Assembly (NCBI GenBank): GCA_018340375.1
Contig: JAFFJZ010000053.1
Coordinates: 310,001 to 374,000, forward strand
Length of the DNA: 64,000 nucleotides
Reading direction: 5' to 3'
Source: Gonatopus flavifemur
Taxonomy: Eukaryota; Arthropoda; Insecta; Hymenoptera; Dryinidae
In this document: in pieces, positions 23,567 to 34,410 of the stretch
How positions within the stretch are numbered: the first letter of the stretch is position 1
How the letters are laid out: each line of letters begins with the position of its first letter
Translations under genes and position numbers: made by a program
The notes under the pieces: model-generated
Seen by the model: the letters and a program-made list of their open reading frames with translations, nothing else
The model's database searches: none
What the model was told of the DNA's origin: nothing

Positions 23567-26500
23567 CATAGGGGGAGAGAGAAAGGAATAGAGAAAGAGG
23601 AAGTGAAAGGCAAGAAAAATGGGAGGAAGAAAAAGAAGGAAAGGGGGGTAAAAGTTGGTTTTTGGAACGTGGCAGGTTCAGTAAACAAACAAGAGGATTT
23701 CTGGAAGGAGATAGAGGGATGGGATGTAGTGAGTTGGTAGAGACGTGGATGGAGGAGAAGGGCTGGGGTGGAGGAGAAGGGTTGAGGTGAAGTGAAGAGG
23801 AAACTGCCAAAGGGATATGTCTGGAAAACACAATGGGCAGAAAGGAAGCATAGAAAGGGGAGGGCAAGTGGAGGGATTTTGATGGGAATTAGGAAGGAGA
23901 TGGAGACAAGAGAGGAGAGAAAGGAAAGGATAGAGAAGAAGGGAATGCTGATGGAAGAAATGCTTATAGGGAGGGGGGGAAGGGAGAGTAGCAACAATGT
24001 ATGTAAATGGAAATATGGAGGGAATGTTGGAGAATTTGAGCAAAGGGTTTGGTGAAAGGGGTAATATTGAGAGGGTAATAATAGGAGGGGACTCCAATGC
24101 GAGGACGGTGGATTTTGAAGGTCTAGTATGGGAAAAGGGAGGAGAACATAAGGGGGCTGGGAAAAGCAAAGATAAGAGGATAAACAAGGAAGGGAGAATA
24201 CTACTGAAGATGATAGAAGAAGAAGGTTGGGGAATTCTGAATGGAGCGGTTTTGGGGGATGAAGAAGGAGAACTAACATACGTAGGGGTGAATGGGCTGA
24301 CAGTAATAGATTGCGTGATAGGAGATGGGAAAGCGTGGGAGGGGTGTAGGAAGCTGAAAGTGGGAGAAAGTGAGGAATCGGATCATATGCTGATTATTTT
24401 GGAATTGGAGGGGGCAGAGGTGAAAAGGGAAAAGGGCAAGGAGTGGGTAGAAAGGTGTGATTGGTCGGAGGAGGGTATAAAGGAGTATAAGAGAAATATG
24501 GAGGGGTGGGAAGGGGGTGGGGTAGAGGGTCAGTGTCTAAGAAGGAGAATAGCAGAGAAGGTGAAAAGGACGATAAAGTTGAAAAGAGTTAGAGTAGGAA
24601 AGGGGTATAGAAAGAATAGTTGGTGGGACGAGAGTTGCAGGAATGAGGAAAGGGAGGTGAGAAAGAAGATAAGGGAGTGGAGAAAATGGGAAGGCTCGAT
24701 AGAGGGGATAATGGAAGCGAAAAAGGGTTTCAGGCAAATATGTGAAGAGAAGAAGAAGGAGAAGAGAGAAAGAATGATAGAAGAGATAAGAAAAGGTAAA
24801 GGATCAGAGACCGGTGTGGGTTTGGGTTAACAGGGAGAGAAAAAAGAGGAAAGAGATAAATGAGGGGATTGGGATGGGGGAATGGAAAGAGTATTTTATG
24901 AATCTGCTAGGAGGCGCAGAGAGGAGGGTGAGAACAGGGGACAGGGGTGTTGAGATAGAAGAGTGTGCGCAGATAGAGGAAAGTGAATTCGGGGAGTTAT
25001 GGAAGGGTTTGAAGAAAGGTAAGGCGGCGGGAATAGACGGGCTACAAAATGAATGTCGGATGTATGGGGGTAGACGGCTAAGAAAAGAGGTGGAAAAGGT
25101 GATAAAGGGTATTTGGGAGAGTGGAAGGATACCGAAGGGATGGAGAGAGGGGTGCATAATACCAATGGTGACAAAGGGGAAGGGTAAGAAGGTGGAAGAT
25201 TACAGGGGGGTGACGCTGATGTCGACAATGTATAAGTTGTATACGACACTGCTGACGAGAAGGTTGAAGAAAGAAGTGCAGGAGAAGGGTATGTTGGCAG
25301 GTAATTAAACTGGGTTTAGAAAGGGAGTAGGGACAATGGACAATATATACGCCTTGAATTATTTGATAGGGAGGGAGATAGAAAAGAGAGGGAAGTTAGC
25401 GGCGTTGTTTATAGACTTGAAGGCGGCTTTTGATTCGGTAGATAGGGGAGTTCTGTGGAAATCAATGAAAAAAAGAGGGGGAATGAGGGTTTGATAGACA
25501 GCGTGAAAGAAATTTATAGGGAGACGAAAGTGAGGGTAAAGATAGGAGATAAGTATACGGAGCAATTTTGGTCAGCGAAAGGGATTGGACAGGGTTGTCC
25601 TCTGAGTCCGTTATTGTTCAATTTAATGATTGCGGACTTAGAAGAAGAGATGGCAAGGAGTGGGATAGGTGGGGTAAATGTAGATGGGAGGAAAATATGG
25701 ACGCTGAGTTACGAGGATGATGTGGTAGTTTTGGCGGGAGAGGAAGATTTGCAACTGGTGCTAGGAGAACTGAGGAGATATTTCAGGATTAAGAGGCTGG
25801 AAGTAAATGTGGGGAAGACGGAGATTATGAGGTTCGGGAAAAAAGGGGGGGGGGGAAGAGGAATGAAAGATTGGAGTGGGGGGAAGGGGAAATAGAGGAA
25901 GTGAAGGAATTCAGGGACTTGGGGTATGTATTTAGGAGCAATGGAAAGCAAGAGGCACAGATAAAGGATAGGGTTAGGAAGGCAAGAGGAGTGATGGGGG
26001 TCATTTGGGGGATAGGGGAGAGGATTTTTAAGGGGGATTGGAGGGGGAGGATATGGTTATGGGATAAACTGGCTGGGAGTGTAAATGAATATGGGGCGGA
26101 AATTTGGGGATGGAAGGAACGGGAAGAGGTGGAGAGGTTCCAAGAAAGGTATATGAGGTGGTTACTGAAGTTAAATAGGACACCAGGATACATGGTCAGG
26201 GAGGAGTTCAAGCGGGACAAAATGAGGGTGAGGTTGAAGGAAAGGGCAATAGAGTTTGAGAGGAAATTAAGGGAAGGTAGGGCGGGAGAGGTAGCATTGA
26301 GATGTGGGAAGGAGATGATGAAAGAAAGAGGTACATCGAAGTGGGAAGAAGAAAGAAGGGAAGGATTAGAAGGTGTAAGCTTGTTAGAGGAGGTGACGGG
26401 GGATATGAGGGATACGAGGGTGGGGGAAATGGGATGGATGGAAAGGGACAGGGAGATGCAAGCGATGGAGAGATGGGAAAGGGAAGTGGGATCGAGATAT

Positions 26501-27068
26501 AATAGATGGTATGAGGAGGTGATGGTGGAGGGGGTACCTAAGTATTTGAAAGAGGGAGGGAGAATGGGAAGGGGGAGGAGAATAGCGAGGTCTAGGTTAG
26601 GGAATGAGATGAGGGGAGGAAGATACTGGGAGATAAGGGAGGAGGAGGAGGAATGTAGGGTGTATGGGATGGAGGAAGAAAATTGGGAGCATGTGTTAGA
26701 GGTGTGTATGGGAATGGATGACAGGCAAATGAGGGAACAGATCAGGGAAATATTAGGAGAGGAGGAGAATGGGGGGGAATGGATGGTTAGGTTGGAGAAA
26801 AAGAGGAAGGAAGGATTTGAGGGGGAAGGGGAATGCGTGGATGTATGGAAGGACGAATGAAAGGATCTCTCTCTCTCTCTCTAAAGAATGATGTGTGGTT
26901 AGTGATAAGTAGATTAGGGAGATTAGGTTAAGGAGATAGGTTAAGTTGAATTAGGTTAAGATAATTGTAAGAAGAAGAGTGTGAGGAGATGTAATGGAGG
27001 CACCTGTAAGTTCTGTAAACAGGCGCCGAAAAAAAATAAATATACATACATACATACATACATACATT
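23567..27068 (+). mobile_element. Purine-rich LINE with 16 bp target duplication
   Basis: TTGTTTATGAAATTGA occurs immediately before (23551-23566) and after (27069-27084) the element. The 3' end has a short AATAAATA segment and a (CATA)n tail. The plus strand is dominated by A and G over 3 kb. It begins at or near the start of the endonuclease domain, so the 5' end, including any ORF1, is missing. It landed inside element C. Confidence 0.9.
23645..26860 (+). pseudogene. LINE endonuclease-reverse transcriptase (ORF2)
   Basis: ORF2 of an APE-type LINE nicks target DNA and copies its RNA into the nick. The endonuclease starts near KVGFWNVAGSVNKQEDFW (23650), continues with GGILMGIRKEM, then IIGGDSNAR (~24080), YVGVNGLTVIDCVIGDG (~24280) and SDHMLIILELE. 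The RT part has KAAGIDGLQNE (25025), VEDYRGVTLMSTMYKLY, LKAAFDSVDRG (~25420), GQGCPLSPLLFN (25590) and SYEDDVVVLAG, the YADD box with E for A. The C-terminus has YGAEIWGW and a CCHC-like C..YG..EEN..H.LEVC. Frameshifts and stops near 23740, 24830, 25305, 25490 and 25890 inactivate it. The same family left the fragment at 715-1815. Confidence 0.88.
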
Positions 27069-28036
27069 TTGTTTATGAAATTGAGAAAAAATGTGTACAT
27101 CACGTTTTCTTAATTTTTTTCTGAAGTTTTGGAAACGATTCGCTATTTTGGTATTTAGTTGGGTTAAAATACCACATTCATTCACCAACTGCTTGGCTTT
27201 CCTTGCTTGGCGTTCAGAAGCACCGAATTCTGTAGCTAATTTTCTTCGACCCCAAGACTTCGGTGCGAGAGTGAGAAGTGTTAGTCTTGCCGAATGACTT
27301 TTTGAATCCGCAAATTTTCCTTCAATTCGATCTAAAACCTCAACTACCGCCAAATGTTGTCCGTTCCCACCATCGTTTTCTGGTTTTCCATACTTTGAAA
27401 CAGAAGGGCTCTCGAAAATATCAATACCTTGATGATTGTCGAAAACTTGGTGGTCTCTTTCTTCATCATCACTCTAAAATTGTAATTCCGGAAAACCGGT
27501 CGAGTCCATCCTATAATCAGTTTAATAGAATATTTTACAAGTCGCGAATAAATTGGTGGCGTGAATATACTGATTCATACAATGCTGCATTTTCTACACT
27601 TTTTGTCCCCTCCCTTCCACATTTTTCATCATCTGTTCTATAAAGTATGACCAGAAAGTAATAGAACAGTCCTACAGCTAGTGGAAACGATTCTCCGAGC
27701 AATCGCTCCTGGGTAACGTATTGCTGGATTCAGGAATACATTTAGAATTCTTTGAGTATAATTTTTTGATCTCAACATTAGCATTGGTTCGAGTTGAATG
27801 TATAGTGGCGACATAGCCGCAAGATCAGTCATTTTTTTTCGACAGGTTCCGCATATTTTAGTATCTTTTGGTGAAAAAGGTATGTTTCCTGAAGACTTTC
27901 GGGAATTGTTCTCAATGCTCCAGAAAACGCAGGGTGTTGGGCGTTTTCGAGGTGGTTGGAACAGCGAGACCCAAAACTTCTCTTCTCCATCATGAAATTG
28001 GAATGCGGTCCATTTGGATGAACATCGTATCTTCAT
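26928..28036 (-). pseudogene. Transposon protein N-terminal fragment (element C)
   Basis: Two minus-strand frames belong together. The upstream one (28036-27638) ends its conserved part with DTKICGTCRKKMTDLA. The other (27353 downward) has LTLAPKSWGRRKLATEFG, then ERQARKAKQLVNECGIL, a helix-rich segment found near the N-terminus of recurrent insect transposon proteins. Beyond ~27085 the frame enters the LINE, so the rest of the protein is lost or lies left of 23551. No function beyond transposon origin can be assigned. It may be the N-terminal type that goes with proteins like that at 20699-22155. Confidence 0.5.
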
Positions 28037-28400
28037 TCAATTCGAGTGAGACGTAAGAGTAACGTAACGTAGACAATATTCACTTCGGATCGTAAATGAC
28101 GGATACACTTGATAATTGACAATTCAGTTTACTTTACACGGAACAAGATAATGTTGAATTCACAGCATTCTTCGAATAAATAGGTCTCCAGCAAAATTGA
28201 GATGTGCAGTGCTTTTATTTTTACAATGTAAACATTGAACATTGTGAAGATAGCTCCACATTGATGTTGAAACAAAACAATGTTCACGACAACTTCAGTT
28301 AAACATGAAGAGTGTTGTGAATTCTATAGTATTATGTTGTTGTGTGTAATATAGTGATGTTGATGATTTTACTGTTTCATAAAGATGATCAGAACAATAG
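28037..28400. other. No gene recognised
   Basis: AT-rich, no frame or structure recognised beyond the arm of element C further right. Confidence 0.45.
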
Positions 28401-28556
28401 TATCATGGCAGGAATGAAAGATTACATTTCGATGAGAAGAGCTAATTGATCTCGTGAGCGATTTCAGAAAAGCTTGATTTCATGTAGATGATGAGAATAT
28501 TAATAATAATAATGATAATAACATCGCCATACCGGATCACGGCTGACCATTTTCAG

Positions 28557-30195
28557 CCCCTAGTAAAAATGAATCATATAAGAACATACATGGAGCATAT
28601 AGAAACCATACATGGTCATATATGACCATATATAATTCATACGCAATCCATGTTGAATCCGTATATGATCATATATGGCCCATACAGAATCCATATATGA
28701 CACTTCAATGCAAGACTTTCCCATACATGTGAAAAAATTCTGTCACATATGAAATATTTTTCGTATATGGATTTTATATGGATTATATATGAGTCATATA
28801 TGATCATATATGAATCACATACAGGGTGTCCCATTTTAATCTTTAAATGCGAATATCTCAAAAACATGCATTTCAAACCGAAAGTTCTTCATACCAAAAA
28901 TGTTATACAAAGAGGGGACCACAAAACTACGATATCAGTTCCATCATAGATGGCGTTATGATCGATTAAAATGGGGTCAACATCATTCTTTTGAACGGGA
29001 TCCCCACTTTTTATTGCATATCTTGATTCTAAGCAAAAAACTGAGTAACTCTTGCTCGAAACATTTTTCTAAATTTTTGAAGATGGCGCCACAATCGATG
29101 AAAAATAAAGTCTCTGAAACAATATGCGGATATCTTGAGGAATGCATCCGAAAGCCGAAACATCTCATTCGGATGTTGTTGTTAAGAGAGGGGATGACAC
29201 AATGGCGATATCAGTTCCATAGTAGATGGCGCTGTGGTCGGTGGAGATGAGGTCAACTTCAATTTTTCAAATGGAAACTCCTACTTTTCATCGCATATCA
29301 TGATTCTACGCGAAAAAATGAGAAATCTTTGTTTGAACCTCCTCAGGGTGCACATTGGGTAACGCTTATGCCGACGGCCTACTGATGAGCGGGGGAGGAG
29401 GGGGAGGGGGTTATATGGGAATTTGTTACACCGCAATCCTCGGAAGATGAAAACAAAACCTTCAAGAGTTGAGCGTTGCTTTACACATAATGCAGTAGAA
29501 CTTTCTCATCAACCTCACTTCCCACCGTTTCCATCTTCAAGGATTTAAGGAGAATGTTTCGAACAAAAATTCCTCATTTTTCCGCGTAGAATCATCATAT
29601 ACGATAAAAAGTGAGAGTTTCCATTTGGAAAATTGAAGTTGACCTCATCTTCACCGACCACAGCGCCATCTACTATGGAACTGATATCGCCATTGTGTCG
29701 TCCCCTCTCTGAACAACAACATTCGAATGAGATATTTCGGCTCTTGGATGCATTCCTCAAGATATCAGCATATTGTTTTATAGACTTCATTTTTCATCGA
29801 TTGTGGCGCCATCTTCAAAAATTTAGAAAAATGTTTCGAGCAAGAGTTACTCAGTTTTTTGCTTAGAATCAAGATATGCAATAGGAAGTGGGGGTTCCCG
29901 TTTAAAAAAATGATGTTGACCCCATTTTAATCGATCATAACGCCATCTATGATGAAACTGATATCGTAGTTTTGTGGTCCCCTCTTTGTATAACAACTTT
30001 GGTATGAAGTACTTTTGGTTCAAGATACATGTTTTTGAGATATTTGCATTTAAAGATTAAAATGTGACACCCGGTATGGATTAAATATGGATTGTATATG
30101 ATTCTATGTATTTTCATATATGAATCATATATGAATTTTATATGTATTATGTATGGATTATGTATGGGTCATATATGTTCGTTTTCTACTAGGGG
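28557..30195. mobile_element. Foldback element with CATATATGA arrays
   Basis: Ends CCCCTAGTA and TACTAGGGG. The outer ~260 bp (left) and ~110 bp (right) are arrays of CATATATGA/TCATATATG words in many variants, and the middle is a second foldback (28822-30074). It interrupts the right arm of element C: the left arm at 23300-23350 shows the uninterrupted sequence across the insertion point (TTCAG joined to CGCGCTTGG). Confidence 0.75.
28822..30074. mobile_element. Giant-hairpin MITE, arms ~525 bp
   Basis: Sequence 28822-29348 is mirrored at 29547-30074 with about 10% differences by eye, leaving a ~200 bp loop. Ends CAGGGTGTC / GACACCCGG are flanked by TA (28820-28821, 30075-30076). It inserted inside the CATATATGA element. 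Within each arm two related sub-blocks occur (GATATCAGTTCCAT.AT.GATGGCG at 28936 and again at 29201), so the arm itself arose by duplication. Confidence 0.85.
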
Positions 30196-30239
30196 CGCGC
30201 TTGGCGGTTGGATCACGCCGGCTTGTTAAACTATTGTAT

Positions 30240-30684
30240 TCACTGATGAGTTCATGAGAGCACATGTTGCATGAGCAATGATTTTGAAAGGAAAAGAATG
30301 AGCATTCATTTGAGCGTCATTAAGAAATTTTCAAGATTGCCGATCTTCGAAAAAAATCGGAAAGAAAAATAAAAATCACTTCTTTTTGCACAAATAATTA
30401 ATTCGGAGAATCGTCTCAGTTTTCATTGGGAGGAACGGAAAAAACCAACGAGAAACGTAACTCGCATTTTTTTTAAAAGGAAATATAACCGAGTTATAAT
30501 TTAACGGAGATAAACATGCCCGAAACTTTGAGCCCCTGTATCTCGGCAACCCGTCGATACTTCCCCCCCCCCCTTTCTACACAAATTATGTAGTCCAATA
30601 GTACAACAACTCCACGAAGTTCCATCAAAATCCCAGCGATTAAGGTTTTCACGTGGGTACACTGGACGTGAAATGCCCCATAGA
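30240..30684. other. No gene recognised
   Basis: Contains a run of C at ~30566 and AT-rich sequence; no frame with family resemblance. Confidence 0.45.
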
Positions 30685-30690
30685 AGTCTT

Positions 30691-30790
30691 CCGAAGTAGC
30701 TGACCTGATCATCTGGTCATGACCAGATCAACTTGGATTGGTTGAGAAGTAATGTGGTCATGACCAGATGATCAGGTCAGCTACTTCGGA
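30691..30790. repeat. Palindrome with CTTCCGAAGTAGCTGA ends
   Basis: CTTCCGAAGTAGCTGACCTG and its inverse flank a short centre. CCATAG occurs on both outer sides (~30679, ~30796). Same family as 11664-11716. Confidence 0.7.
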
Positions 30791-30902
30791 TGGCTCCATA
30801 GAGTGAGTTTTCCTCGAATATTAGCACAGAATACTTCAATGGAGTAAATTTTACTCTGAAAATAGTCATTCATACATTCACTGAGCCATAGTCATTCATA
30901 CA

Positions 30903-31760
30903 TTGAGAACAATATTACTAGAAAAGTATTGTATGAATATAAATGAAGACAAAACAAACTTCATGATTTGTACAACAGCGGAAACATCAAGAAGAACGAG
31001 AATCAAAATAGATAGAGAGACAATTCAACAAGCGAAAGAATTCCAATATCTAGGAAGCATAATTACAGAAAACGGTAAAAGCGGAAGAGATATGAGAGCG
31101 AGAATAGCACAAGGAAAACAGGCTTCCTACCAGAAGAAACAGTTACTATGCTCAAAGAATATTGGCTTAGCAGTGAGAAAGAAATTCTTGAAGAGTCACG
31201 TTTGGAGCCCACCATTGCTGTATAACTTTTGGTTTTGGTTGCGAAACTTGGACAATTGGAAAAACGGACCAACGAAGACTTGAAGCTTTTGAAATGTGAT
31301 GTTATAGAAGGTTGCTTAGAATGAAGTGGATGGAGAAAGTAGAAAATGAAGAAGTACTTGAGAAGGTAAATGAGAAAAGGAGTCTTTTGAAACATGTCGT
31401 AAAAAGAAGAAGTAATCTGATAGGACACGCATTAAGGTATGATAGTTTATTGAAAACAATATTGGGAGGAAAAATGAATTGTAAAACTGGCGAAGGTAGA
31501 CCCAGATGAGGTTATATGGAGCCAATTATACAAGATAAGGGTTGTCGTAGACAGTGTTCGGAACTCCTAGGATCGTACACGATGTTTATTGGTCAATTCT
31601 TATAGAGCAACCAATCACCTCCAACATTCTATGAGAAGCGATCAATCAGAATCGTGTACGATCCTAGGAGTTCCGAACACTGGTCGTAGATATGTAGAAA
31701 TCAAGCGTTCAGCGGATAATAGACAGGGTTGGAGGATTCCATCAAACCAGTCATGAGACT
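30903..31760 (+). pseudogene. LINE reverse-transcriptase C-terminal fragment
   Basis: The first frame (30903-31283) has INEDKTNFMICTT, then EFQYLGSIITENG, GRDMRARIAQGKQA and SHVWSPPLLYN, the region after the RT active site. After a frameshift near 31280, RMKWMEKVENEEVLEKV and KRRSNLIGHALRY follow (31312-31509). The tail continues past a MITE insertion (31552-31682) and ends in an ATG-rich tract near 31760. It is the same family as 163-640 and is 5'-truncated. Confidence 0.85.
31552..31682. mobile_element. 131 bp hAT-type MITE
   Basis: Termini CAGTGTTCGGAACTCC and GGAGTTCCGAACACTG are perfect inverted repeats extending ~30 bp. GTCGTAGA flanks both ends (31544-31551, 31683-31690). It sits inside the LINE fragment and breaks the Cys-Arg region of its tail. 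Confidence 0.95.
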
Positions 31761-31981
31761 GATTACTTCATGATGATGATTGACTGAGCAGTGAAGTAAG
31801 CGCATTCCTATTCATTTTTCTCAGAAAAGCGTGTTTTTTGAGTACCCATTCAAATTATGACCACCACGCAAAAATAAATAACTATTCTTTAATTATCCTC
31901 GTGGTGGTCATCCACAGATTCAGATGCAAGGATCATCCAAGAGGTTCGCACGGTCACACTACTTGCAATACTTTCATTATA

Positions 31982-32386
31982 TGTGACCTGGTCTACGAAA
32001 AGGGGGCTTGGGTGTGAAAACAAGTTTTCGAGAAAACAGCTGTTAAAGATAAACAAGTCATTTTATCAGTCTCACTTTAGTTGTTCGCTCCTAATGTTCC
32101 AATTTAAATGTGTGAATTTTTATGTAAAATGACGGGGTTTTACCTTGAAATAAAATTTTTTAACATATGAAATGATGTCTATTATTTTATAATTCAATCT
32201 CCGAATTTTTTTTCATTTCCAATCATCTCTGCTCTCCTTTTTGTACATTTTTAGCAAACTTCCCTACCAGTTGGAAACTTCTGGTTTGCGCCATTCGAAA
32301 GAGCATATTTTACTCCATCCAAATCGTCAAAAAAGTGAAAAATGATTTTTTCACACCTAAGCCCACTTATCGTAGGCCAGGTCACA
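31982..32386. mobile_element. MITE, TGTGACCTGG termini
   Basis: TGTGACCTGGTCTACG at the left and CGTAGGCCAGGTCACA at the right, with further inverted similarity (GGGCTTGGGTGTGAAAA). TATA borders both ends. No coding capacity. Confidence 0.8.
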
Positions 32387-33263
32387 TATATCCTCTTTCC
32401 ACCCTGGCCTCATTTTTCTCCACTCTTTCAGTAACTGCCCAATACACATAAATGTCTCGAATATACATTTAAGACATCCTCACAAAAATATTTCTAAGAC
32501 GTGTCGTAAAGATATCTTAAACACAACTTCAACAAATGAAATGGACACGTCGGATTTGAAATGGATACAAGATGTCTCGAAAACATCGTAATTAAGATAT
32601 CTTCGGGATACATTCCGAAGATCTCTTTTAACAATCCTAAAGTTATAAAATGAAGATATCTTCTGTAAGATACCGGAAAGATGTAACAGTTCCATCTCTC
32701 CATGAAGATATTTTCAAGAGCTTTCGTAAAGATATCTCTAAGATAATATTCAGAAATCAAATTAAAATGCCGGATTTGAGATGTATACAAGACGTCTTGA
32801 AAACGTCCTAATTGAGGTATCTTCAGAAAACATCCCAAAGGTTTCTCTCAGACATCTTCAAGTCATGGAACGAAGATATCTTTCATGAGATACCGAAGGG
32901 TGCGGTGGTTCCATACCTTCACAAAGATATCTTCAAGATGTATCTGAAGATAACTTTGAGAATTGAGATTAGTATGCTGAATTTGAGACGGATACGAGAT
33001 ATCATCAGAACATCTTGATTGAAATATCTTTGGGATGCATCTCAAACATCTTTTTCAGATATCTTGGAGTTATTAGGTTTTACAAAATTTTTGAGAAAAT
33101 GCTCTCCTGAAATTCGGGTTTTGTACGACATTAGATGAAATATTGGATTCATTCCTCGAAAATTCCAGACATTTTCATGAAATACGTTCTGAGGAGTTTT
33201 ACATGAAAGAAAATTTGACCAGTTGTATACCGTTAAGGCCTTAAGTGATAATAAGTCACTATA

Positions 33264-34233
33264 CAGGGTGATCCAAAATTCCCGCACTCTTTTTTGGGAG
33301 TAGATTCCTGATGAAATTCCAAAACGATTTGTCCTTTTGCACAATGCTCTCCGACGCATAATTTCCTAGATATAATTAATTGAAGTTGACTAATTATGAG
33401 GTGGATCCATCGGTCATTCAGGAGCGTCATAACAGAACAAGAGAGGAAGGTGCTTGTAGAGGGCGCTTATACGATCAGCTGATCGGTATAATCGATACGA
33501 TTTACCAGCATACAAATTGGTACATTTTCTATGTAGAACGATTGAATTCGTCGACACTGTGGAAAAATTGATCATCGTCATGAATTCTTATCACGATATG
33601 CTGTAGGTGAAAGTTGTAATTTCAGTAATGATTTTTATTACGCAGACAAATGTAAAATAGTGTTATTTCGTAGGGGTAGGGATTCAAGTGGGAGAAAAAA
33701 GTATAACTACTTGTTTTCAATCAGAATTTCCATGTGAAAAAGAAAACATGAGAATTTTCATTCATCCGATACCCAATTTGAACGGTTTGATTAGTAAGTT
33801 CAACACGAGAGATTGGATTCCGAATCCTGTATTCTGATTGGTCGAGAATCAATGTATGTTAGATCAATCCTCGGCCGTTTCAAATGATTCTTCTGAAGAA
33901 TGTGTTTTCGACTCATCTCAACCACAACATTGAACAATGATGTCGACGAATTCAATCGTTCTACATAGAAAATGTACCAATTTGTATGCTGGTAAATCGT
34001 ATCGATTATACCGATCAGCTAATCGTATGAGCGCCCTCTGCAAGCACCTTCCTCTCTTGTTCTGTTATGACGCTCCTGAATGACCGATGGATCCACCTCC
34101 TAATTAGTCAACTTCAATTAATTATACCTCGGAAATTATGCGTCGGAGAGCATTGTGCAAAAGGACAAATCGTTTTAGAATTTCATCAGGAATCTACTCC
34201 CAAAAAAGAGTGCGGGAATTTTGAATCACCCTG
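33264..34233. mobile_element. Foldback MITE, arms ~290 bp, TA target
   Basis: CAGGGTGATCCAAAATTCCC at the left and its inverse at the right end, with TA on each side (33262-33263, 34234-34235). The arms 33264-33552 and 33939-34233 are about 95% identical by eye. The ~390 bp loop has no gene. TA target and CAGGGTG-type ends suggest a Tc1/mariner-type driver. Confidence 0.88.
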
Positions 34234-34410
34234 TATAATTAGATGGCGCATGAGCCCAAGCTGTTAAGACTAGTTCTTGAGGTAGGTGATGGGTTAAGTA
34301 GGAAGGTTCGGAACCCTCTCGAGGAATACAAATTTCTCAGACTGGAAAAGCATACCTCAGATCTTAACCAACAGGGATTACAGTAAAATTCCGGGAAGAA
34401 TCATGTTTTA

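Larger units (their letters stand above)
23293..30235 (-). mobile_element. Third inverted-repeat unit (element C), heavily interrupted
   Basis: Sequence at 23293-23500 (CGCCAAGCGCGCTGAAGATG, CAGCCGTGACCCGATATGGC, then ATTATTATTATCATTATT) reappears inverted at ~28400-28556 plus 30196-30235. The right copy is split by the hairpin at 28557-30195. Between the arms are minus-strand fragments of a transposon protein (26928-28036) and a LINE insertion (23567-27068). I read it as a transposon of about 1.8 kb remaining sequence with two later insertions. Confidence 0.45.

Noticed and set aside
23473..25951. Minus-strand open frames up to 268 codons
   Set aside because: Low-complexity shadows of the purine-rich LINE; the sense frames carry the real domains.
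28569..30185. CATATATGA arrays as a CRISPR-like array
   Set aside because: Units are short, directly adjacent and degenerate with no unique spacers, in a eukaryotic transposon.
32480..33045. Overlapping frames around 60-114 codons
   Set aside because: Generated by AGATATCTT repeats; no conserved domain.
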